Below are positions 6,159 to 10,484 of a stretch of DNA of 10,484 nucleotides, in pieces. The DNA comes from an uncultured Chlamydiae bacterium (GTDB lineage Bacteria; Chlamydiota; Chlamydiia; Chlamydiales; SM23-39), in assembly GCA_903864395.1 (NCBI GenBank), contig CAIPFQ010000242.1:1-10484 (forward strand), written 5' to 3'. Every line of letters begins with the position of its first letter. Position 1 is the first letter of the stretch. The notes beneath the pieces were generated by a model. The model searched no databases. It had not been told where the DNA came from and was given only the letters and a program-made list of their open reading frames with translations. Both the position numbers and the translations under genes were made by a program.

Positions 6159-7385
6159 GACAAAACGTATGTTCTTTCCTTTTCTGAGGCGTTACATATT
6201 CTCTTAGAGAGACTTAGCGAGCCATCTCCCGGCCGAATCCAACTCCTTGTAGGTCCAAGACAAATCGGAAAAACCACCCTTCTGTTCGACCTAGAACAAA
6301 GATTCAGTCCTAACGCCTTGTACACAGCGCTCGATAGCCCTGAGGCCGCCCTTCCTGGATTCTGGGAAAGATTTTGGGCGCAAGCAGAAGCCATGGCTCT
6401 CAGCAAGGGAACGATCATTGTCCTTCTCGATGAGATCCATGTGTTGCCTGGATGGTCAGAAAAACTCAAAGGGCAGTGGGATCGAATAGCGAGAACAAAA
6501 ATTCCGATGCATATTATAGCCACAGGATCGTCCGCCCTAGCACTGGGAGGAAGTTCTCGAGAAAGTTTAGCTGGACGCTTTGAAAAATTAACGCTCACAC
6601 ACTGGACTCCTGCCTATTTAGCAGAGGCTTTTCAATTTTCCCGAGAGCGCGCCCTAGAGCTATTTATTCAAAAGGGCGCATACCCTGGAGCGGTTCGCTA
6701 CGTAGAAGATTTTCCCCGCTGGAGAGCCTATGTACGCGATGCCATCATTGAAACAGCCATTGGTCGAGACATCCTCAGTCTTGCCCCTATTCGCAAACCC
6801 GCCCTCTTGCGTCAAGTATTTGCTGTGTGTATGTCTATGCCAGCACAAATTCTTTCTCTTCAAAAAATGATGGGACAATTGCAAGAAGCTGGCACCATCG
6901 AAACAATTGCCCATTATCTAGCTCTTTTAGAAGAGGCGTTTTTAGTCGCTGCCATTCCTAAATTCTCGTTGCAAGAGATTCGGATGAGAGCTTCTCCTCC
7001 CAAGATCGTCGTACTCAGCCAAGCCTTACTCGCTGCAAGTCTCTCGCAAGGTCCTCCTGAACAAAGTCTCGATCCTGTCCGTTTTGGATTTTGGGTCGAA
7101 AATAGTTGTTTGGCTCTCGCTTGGAACGCAGGGCAAAAAGTAATGTATTGGCGCGAAGAATCGCTAGAGGTCGATGGTGTCATCGAAGGTTCTTGGGGAA
7201 AATGGGCCATTGAAGTAAAGACGGGAAAATTTACAGGAGCTGATCTTCGCGGACTTTTTGAATTTACAAAGCGTTACCCAGAATTTCGCCCCTTAGTGCT
7301 TTGCAATAAAACAGAATTGGAAAACGGAGAACGCTTCTGCCATGCGCTCTGCTGGCAAGACTATCTTTGGGCAGGAAAGCTATAA
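6153..7385 (+). CDS. AAA ATPase with C-terminal DUF4143 nuclease-like domain
   Basis: A 410-residue protein of the AAA_14 plus DUF4143 type. Walker A is GPRQIGKT (34-41), Walker B is IIVLLDEIH (88-96), and IIATGSS (121-127) is the sensor-1 strand. A winged-helix-like middle part follows (215-265), then the DUF4143 tail with FWVENSCLAL (313-322), EVDGVIE (339-345) and AIEVKTG (352-358). The D341 and E354-x-K356 pattern is that of PD-(D/E)XK nucleases, so the catalytic residues seem intact. The family's biological role is not settled; the proteins are common in mobile and defence-rich regions and may bind or cut DNA. The ATG at 6153 is the first possible start, as an in-frame TAA lies at 6132. 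It has no ribosome binding site and overlaps an inverted repeat. No partner gene follows; a decayed transposase lies downstream. Confidence 0.9.
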   Translation: MFDKTYVLSFSEALHILLERLSEPSPGRIQLLVGPRQIGKTTLLFDLEQRFSPNALYTALDSPEAALPGFWERFWAQAEAMALSKGTIIVLLDEIHVLPGWSEKLKGQWDRIARTKIPMHIIATGSSALALGGSSRESLAGRFEKLTLTHWTPAYLAEAFQFSRERALELFIQKGAYPGAVRYVEDFPRWRAYVRDAIIETAIGRDILSLAPIRKPALLRQVFAVCMSMPAQILSLQKMMGQLQEAGTIETIAHYLALLEEAFLVAAIPKFSLQEIRMRASPPKIVVLSQALLAASLSQGPPEQSLDPVRFGFWVENSCLALAWNAGQKVMYWREESLEVDGVIEGSWGKWAIEVKTGKFTGADLRGLFEFTKRYPEFRPLVLCNKTELENGERFCHALCWQDYLWAGKL

Positions 7386-7443
7386 ATTCGCAGGGCTATT
7401 TCATCAAATTCTATTTGACTTTAATAAGTGCGTTATGTTGACT

Positions 7444-7724
7444 TCAGATATCAAGAACCATTTCTAGATATTCAGTAGACATCGCTGCCTTAATCCTTTT
7501 ATTCTCAATGCTCAGTGTGCCTGATTCCCTCCGTAAGTGTGTAAATGCAATACGACGCAAAGTCGCAAGATTTGAGGGTCATGAACGCCTCTGAGAGCCT
7601 TGCCGTCTATGGCAATGTGTTTCGTTTCTCCGAGTCATGTGTAGATCCAGTTACGAAAACAATTTGAAAATGCTTGAGGGCTAAGATGAGCGAATATTCT
7701 CCAATAAATCACGCGAGATGGGAC
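7444..7724 (-). pseudogene. Remnant of an ISAs1-family transposase
   Basis: Reading the minus strand from about 7724, one frame gives VPSRVIYWRIFAHLSPQAF, then SNCFRNWIYT, a stop, and LGETKHIAIDGKALRGVHDPQ. This matches the ISAs1 (H-repeat-associated) transposase pattern: IPSHDT..RVF..L.P..F..CF..W followed by the catalytic-core segment IAIDGKTLRG with its conserved aspartate. After a stop near 7512 another frame continues with IENKRIKAAMSTEYLEMVLDI, which resembles the family segment EKSNEI.A...LLE.LDI. At least one internal stop, a frame change and loss of both ends show it is dead. It was too broken to appear as an open frame. The rest of the insertion sequence is gone. I am fairly sure of the family from the IAIDGKALRG block, less so of the exact limits. 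Confidence 0.7.
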
Positions 7725-7730
7725 GCCATT

Positions 7731-7902
7731 TTAAGTATCAGTAAATTGAAAAAATAAACCACAGAGATAGCCACCACAGAGAAAAGAGAGAATTTTGGGT
7801 ATTCGTTTCATTTCGTCCCCTTGTGTGCCTCTCGGTAAAGATCCTTCCCCACGAGAAGACAGCAAAGTCTCAGCCGTGTTGGACGAAATTAAACGGGTAG
7901 CC
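7731..7902 (+). repeat. Direct repeat copy 1 (about 172 bp)
   Basis: Nearly identical to 8107-8279: I count about five differences, among them TGTGTG against TGTGCG, GGAC against AGAC and one extra A. It covers the left arm and interior of the 225-bp inverted-repeat element plus 16 bases before it, so the duplication unit is not the same as the palindrome. Confidence 0.9.
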
Positions 7903-7971
7903 AGAATTCTTTTCTAAAAATGCGAGAGCCTCTCTCGCCTCTGTGGTCGCTGTCTCTGTGGTTCATTTTCA
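7747..7971. mobile_element. 225-bp element with long imperfect terminal inverted repeats
   Basis: The left arm (7747-7791, core AACCACAGAGATAGCCACCA) and right arm (7931-7971, core TCTGTGGTCGCTGTCTCTGT) are inverted copies over about 40 bases, with a few mismatches and short gaps. Inside, ATTTCGTCC (7810-7818) and GGACGAAAT (7881-7889) form another inverted pair, and GCGAGAG/CTCTCGC (7923-7939) a small hairpin. No convincing gene is inside. I see no clear target duplication. It resembles a non-autonomous repeat (MITE-like) or a large RNA hairpin. Confidence 0.6.
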
Positions 7972-8106
7972 TAACACACTGACAATGAACCAAGCGTTGC
8001 ATGCTGGCCTTTGCTAGATTGTTAAAAAACACCATAGGGGTTGCAGCCATCTCTGACCACTTTAAATTTTAATCTATTTGTCGCACTTCACGGTTGAATG
8101 GGCGAC
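7972..8106. other. Spacer between the repeats, nothing identified
   Basis: No open frame with family resemblance, RNA gene or inverted repeat was seen. Together with the repeats on both sides and the transposase remnant it makes up a gene-free stretch of almost 1 kb (7386-8373). Confidence 0.4.
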
Positions 8107-8279
8107 TTAAGTAGCAGTGAATTGAAAAAAATAAACCACAGAGATAGCCACCACAGAGAAAAGAGAGAATTTTGGGTATTCGTTTCATTTCGTCCCCTTG
8201 TGCGCCTCTCGGTAAAGATCCTTCCCCACGAGAAGACAGCAAAGTCTCAGCCGTGTTAGACGAAATTAAACGGGTAGCC
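8107..8279 (+). repeat. Direct repeat copy 2, lacking the right inverted arm
   Basis: Same orientation as copy 1 and about 97% identical. Past the shared end GGGTAGCC the sequence diverges fully and the CTCTGTGG-rich right arm of copy 1 is missing, so this is a partial copy. The minus strand stays open here for 84 codons (8069-8323), but as the same frame is repeated in copy 1 without a start, I do not call a gene. Confidence 0.85.
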
Positions 8280-8370
8280 TCGGTTTCCTTCTCTACATCG
8301 TCCACAGCGCACTCAGTCAACAAATAAGTGATAGGATGCTGCGAATTTTTTAAATGTCAACTAAAATTTT

Positions 8371-8400
8371 TCGTTATTTTCCGTTATTTTTCGTTATTTC
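8371..8400. repeat. Three tandem 10-bp units at the end of the Inc-like gene
   Basis: TCGTTATTTT, CCGTTATTTT and TCGTTATTTC stand in a row, followed by a partial unit GTTG. They encode the last residues and stop codon of the minus-strand gene (NEITKNNGK). As the unit is not a multiple of three, gain or loss of a copy shifts the frame of the tail. Confidence 0.7.
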
Positions 8401-8643
8401 GTTGTAATGGAAAGCATAAAGACCAATACAAATGGCTCCCAATCCAGCCACGATCGATACAGAAGCCACAATCCAAGAAGCGATGAAAAGAGGAATTACG
8501 CCAAAAAACTCAAAAATGATCAGGGTCAAACACGCTAAACTAGCGATCGCGCAAAGCGCACACGCCAATATCGCAGCCTTGCGCGATCTTAAAAATTCTT
8601 GGCAGTTAGACCACGCCCCCTCAAAGGCAGAACAGATATCCAT
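8374..8643 (-). CDS. Small bilobed hydrophobic protein, Inc-like candidate
   Basis: 89 residues from the ATG at 8643; an in-frame TTG at 8664 is possible, but AAGG lies four bases before the ATG. A short polar head (1-22, basic at RSRK 19-22) precedes two hydrophobic segments, about 24-47 (ILACALCAIASLACLTLIIF) and 50-78 (IPLFIASWIVASVSIVAGLG), separated by a tight turn, then a polar tail of about 11 residues. Such a hairpin of two adjacent membrane spans with both ends on the same side is the hallmark of chlamydial Inc proteins, which are secreted by type III secretion into the inclusion membrane. There is no cleavable signal. The family signal is structural only, since Inc proteins share little sequence, so it could also be an ordinary small inner-membrane protein. 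The stop lies in a 10-bp tandem repeat. Confidence 0.6.
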   Translation of the reverse strand: MDICSAFEGAWSNCQEFLRSRKAAILACALCAIASLACLTLIIFEFFGVIPLFIASWIVASVSIVAGLGAICIGLYAFHYNEITKNNGK

Positions 8644-8649
8644 AATACC

Positions 8650-8666
8650 TTGTTTCCAAAACAAGC
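8650..8666. promoter_or_regulatory. Small hairpin over the Inc-like gene's ribosome binding site
   Basis: CTTGTTT (8650-8656) and AAACAAG (8660-8666) are perfect inverted repeats with a 3-base loop. On the minus strand message the 3' arm ends within AAGG, the putative ribosome binding site, so folding could limit translation. Confidence 0.35.
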
Positions 8667-8695
8667 CAATGATAACATAATTCCCTGTTTTTTTC

Positions 8696-8801
8696 GGCTA
8701 TTTTCACAATTCCGACACCGACTCGGGAAACGGAGTCTTCAACAGTCATCGTGAAATCAGTGAATCCATCAGGAGCGAATGTCGGAATTGTGAAAATAGC
8801 C
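8696..8801. mobile_element. 106-bp MITE-like element with perfect 22-bp terminal inverted repeats
   Basis: The arms at 8696-8717 (GGCTATTTTCACAATTCCGA plus CA) and 8780-8801 are exact reverse complements over 22 bases. The 62-base centre is unique apart from GACTC/GAGTC. The right arm supplies the last codons of the minus-strand ATPase (GYFHNSDIRS and stop). I see no target duplication and no T-run after the stem on either strand, so a classical terminator is unlikely, although a long stem could protect the 3' end of the message. Confidence 0.65.
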
Positions 8802-10223
8802 CAATAATTGACTAAAATCGATGATTTTATCAAAATAACCAGTATCCAAAACACTTTCATCGACTCCATTCACATGAATCAGAACAGGCCGGATTGAAAA
8901 ATGTTTTGCAACCGTGAATCGGGCTCTTTTTTCTTCCATTTCTTCGAGAATTTTTTTCTCAATCTTGTCCTTCTTAAATTTAACTTCGCACAAGTACAAG
9001 GTATGAAACCGAGTTTGAATCAAGTAGTCGATTTGGCATCCAGGCTGTTTTGTCGTCGCTTTTTGAAAAAATGGACCATCCATAACGACTTGTTCGGCTG
9101 TTATATTTAGCATTTCCCAAAGAGTTTTATAATTATGGGTCACAAGGTTTTCAAACTGCAATCCCATGACACTTTCCCAGTGAGGAAGATGACTCAGCAT
9201 CGACTCTGCCACTTTTTCTTGTTCGATTTTGGCGCGATTCGGCTCAATATACTTCAAATAGAAGCGCAAATAATTATCGCTCAATCGATAACGGCTGAGC
9301 TTTCCATACTTCCCGCTTTTCAGATCCCACGAAAACTCTCTTCTTACGAAGCCCGCTTTAAGCAATTCTCCTAAATATTGGCTATACAATCCTCCCTGAC
9401 TTTTGTTCAATTCAGTACAGATTTGCGTCAATTCTTTGGGCCCGCTGGCAAGACAGGTCACAAGCTCTTTATGAATGCCTTTGCGGCGCGAAAAAAGATC
9501 TGAAAAGATCTCATCAAATTCTCGCACAAGCAAGCCTCCCTTTGCAAAACACAACTCTCGAATATTTTGCTCAGCCGTTAAGCTCGGCTTAATTCGCTCT
9601 AAATAAAACGGCACGCCCCCAGTGATAGATAAAATTTTAAACTTCTCATACGCTGATATACGAGCTTCCTTAGGATGCCAAAACGTATTGCACGATTTCA
9701 GAGGAAGCTCTTCGAGAACCATATCAAGCACAATTCTGCCAAGAAATCCAGTGTTGCTGAGGATGTTTTTTTCAATCCAAGAAGAAATAGAACCGCATAG
9801 CGCAAAAATCAGATGAGGATTTTTGCTAAAATACATATCCCAAGCCGTTTTTAAATGGCCTAAAAATTCAGAATCTTGTCCTCCCATCCATGAAATTTCA
9901 TCAAATACAATGAGCACGCGACCTTTTTGAGTGTGTTTGGAAAGGTGCCAAAAAATATTCCCCCAATCCTCTGGCTGAACGCCAGGAATCCCATTCCTTT
10001 CGAGCTGCTTTACAAAAACGTTGCGCTGCGACTGTGCTGTTGTCTTGAGTGCTGGAGGATTTCCAGAAAAAAAGTAATTTTTTATTTCTTTGCCAAACTC
10101 AGTAAGCAGCCTGCTTTTTCCAATCCTTCTTCTGCCTCGAACCACAATAAGATTCGCGCTCCTCGTGTTCAACAAACCTTTAAGTCGGGCCATCTCCGCT
10201 TCACGGCCAATAAATTGCGTCAC
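8769..10223 (-). CDS. AAA ATPase with C-terminal DUF234 nuclease-like domain
   Basis: A 484-residue protein of the ATPase_2 plus DUF234 type, well known from archaea. It opens with the typical FIGREAEMARL (4-14), followed by Walker A GRRRIGKS (30-37), Walker B VLIVFDEISWM (103-113), sensor FALCGS (140-144 region) and TGGVPFYLERI (201-211). A winged-helix segment lies around 250-320. The tail has GLQFENLV (354-361), GCQIDYLI (395-402) and LCEVKF (411-416); D399 and E413-x-K415 form a complete PD-(D/E)XK-like set. The start is GTG at 10223: the codon before it is TGA and AGGAG lies six bases upstream. The family's function is unsettled; DNA binding or cutting, perhaps in selfish or defence elements, is likely. 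The last ten residues come from a 106-bp inverted-repeat insertion, just after the point where the domain seems to end (FSQLL, 470-474). Confidence 0.9.
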   Translation of the reverse strand: MTQFIGREAEMARLKGLLNTRSANLIVVRGRRRIGKSRLLTEFGKEIKNYFFSGNPPALKTTAQSQRNVFVKQLERNGIPGVQPEDWGNIFWHLSKHTQKGRVLIVFDEISWMGGQDSEFLGHLKTAWDMYFSKNPHLIFALCGSISSWIEKNILSNTGFLGRIVLDMVLEELPLKSCNTFWHPKEARISAYEKFKILSITGGVPFYLERIKPSLTAEQNIRELCFAKGGLLVREFDEIFSDLFSRRKGIHKELVTCLASGPKELTQICTELNKSQGGLYSQYLGELLKAGFVRREFSWDLKSGKYGKLSRYRLSDNYLRFYLKYIEPNRAKIEQEKVAESMLSHLPHWESVMGLQFENLVTHNYKTLWEMLNITAEQVVMDGPFFQKATTKQPGCQIDYLIQTRFHTLYLCEVKFKKDKIEKKILEEMEEKRARFTVAKHFSIRPVLIHVNGVDESVLDTGYFDKIIDFSQLLGYFHNSDIRS

Positions 10224-10229
10224 TCAATG

Positions 10230-10234
10230 CTCCT
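10230..10234 (-). promoter_or_regulatory. Ribosome binding site deciding the GTG start
   Basis: AGGAG on the minus strand, six bases before the GTG at 10223. As an in-frame stop directly precedes the GTG, this settles the start. Confidence 0.8.
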
Positions 10235-10247
10235 AGATTTTTTCCCC

Positions 10248-10276
10248 ATAATGCCCATCGCAAAACAATAAATCAA
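10248..10276 (-). promoter_or_regulatory. Probable promoter of the DUF234 ATPase gene
   Basis: On the minus strand TTGATT (10271-10276) and CATTAT (10248-10253) are 17 bases apart. Transcription would begin near 10241, giving a short leader that contains the AGGAG. It is the same -35 hexamer as in front of the DUF4143 ATPase. Confidence 0.4.
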
Positions 10277-10299
10277 TCCGCAAACGGAAAAAACTGCGA

Positions 10300-10339
10300 T
10301 TTGCAGATGATTTTTTCGTATAAAAAAACCATCTGCAAA
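10300..10339. terminator. Hairpin A of the alternating inverted-repeat set
   Basis: TTTGCAGATGATTTTTT (10300-10316) pairs with AAAAAAACCATCTGCAAA (10322-10339), about 17 bp with one mismatch and a five-base loop (CGTAT). It shares its right arm with hairpin B, so the two exclude each other in one RNA molecule. Confidence 0.5.
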
Positions 10340-10370
10340 CAGGGTTTTTAGCTGTTTGCGGATGGTTTTT
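10329..10370. terminator. Back-to-back intrinsic terminator (hairpin B)
   Basis: CCATCTGCAAACAG (10329-10342) and CTGTTTGCGGATGG (10352-10365) form a 14-bp stem with one G-T pair and a nine-base loop. On the + strand TTTTT (10366-10370) follows; on the minus strand seven T follow (complement of 10322-10328). Both directions therefore look like rho-independent terminators, shielding the DUF234 ATPase promoter from outside transcription. Confidence 0.7.
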
Positions 10371-10484
10371 GAAAAAGCCCCTTATCCCAAGTTCAGTGAC
10401 TTGATCGTGATTTTTTACTTTCGCAAACTATTCACAATCAACCGCTTAAAAAGTCAGGCTCTATGGTGATTTTAGTTTTTGTAA
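10371..10484. other. Right end of window, nothing identified
   Basis: About 115 bases with stops in all frames within short distance on both strands. CGCAAAC occurs once more near 10425, echoing the hairpin units. It may be the flank of another element or the tail of a gene that lies outside. Confidence 0.3.

Noticed and set aside
6143..6598. 151-codon minus-strand frame opposite the DUF4143 ATPase
   Set aside because: It is antisense to the Walker motif region of a clear gene and has no recognisable motif or translation signal.
8069..8323. 84-codon open frame on the minus strand through repeat copy 2
   Set aside because: It consists mostly of the duplicated non-coding repeat, the same frame in copy 1 has no start, and the protein resembles no family I know.
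8696..8801. Classical intrinsic terminator for the DUF234 ATPase
   Set aside because: The loop is 62 bases and the stem is followed by an A-run on the minus strand, not by T residues.
8621..8869. 82-codon minus-strand frame with a hydrophobic N-terminus
   Set aside because: It overlaps the end of the DUF234 ATPase in another frame and runs through the 106-bp inverted-repeat element; no ribosome binding site was seen.
9927..10271. 114-codon + strand frame opposite the start of the DUF234 ATPase
   Set aside because: Shadow of the coding strand; the protein has no motif.
10274..10365. CRISPR-like array from the repeated ATCYGCAAAC units
   Set aside because: Units alternate in orientation, are only 10-14 bases and have unequal short gaps, so they form hairpins and not a repeat-spacer array.

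Overview
The window fits an obligate intracellular bacterium of the Chlamydiae, probably an environmental member of the Parachlamydiales type. This is an inference from gene content, as no rRNA or core marker gene is present. The clues are a small protein with the bilobed hydrophobic hairpin of inclusion-membrane (Inc) proteins, an outer-membrane-like protein that resembles a family I know from Planctomycetes (same PVC superphylum), many stand-alone AAA ATPases with nuclease-like tails, and many short palindromic repeats.

Left part (1-2562, + strand): a compact chaperone cassette. It encodes a divergent GrpE-type nucleotide exchange factor, a 577-residue Hsp70 with complete nucleotide-binding motifs but an unusual linker and short lid, and a 60-residue four-cysteine zinc-ribbon protein that starts inside the Hsp70 stop codon. 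It looks like an accessory Hsp70 system and not the housekeeping dnaK locus. No J-domain gene is visible.

Middle (2534-5924): envelope and secreted proteins. A minus-strand beta-barrel-like protein overlaps the zinc-ribbon gene tail to tail and diverges from a + strand pair. That pair encodes an exported six-bladed PD40/TolB-like propeller and an exported Kelch-like propeller, and the two genes are tightly coupled. The Kelch gene ends at a TAA that is also the left copy of a 3-bp direct repeat around a 173-bp palindromic element (5925-6097), apparently a MITE inserted exactly at the stop codon.

Right part (5925-10484): accessory DNA. There are two unrelated AAA ATPases with C-terminal PD-(D/E)XK-like domains (AAA_14/DUF4143 on +, ATPase_2/DUF234 on -). 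Between and around them lie a decayed ISAs1-type transposase (7444-7724), a 225-bp inverted-repeat element with a partial second copy (7747-7971 and 8107-8279), a small Inc-like gene (8374-8643), a 106-bp element with perfect 22-bp terminal inverted repeats that forms the last codons of the second ATPase, and a set of four alternating inverted repeats that act as back-to-back terminators upstream of that ATPase. The DUF4143 gene has a probable leaderless promoter overlapped by a 13-bp inverted repeat, which suggests self-regulation. The last ~115 bases hold nothing I can identify.
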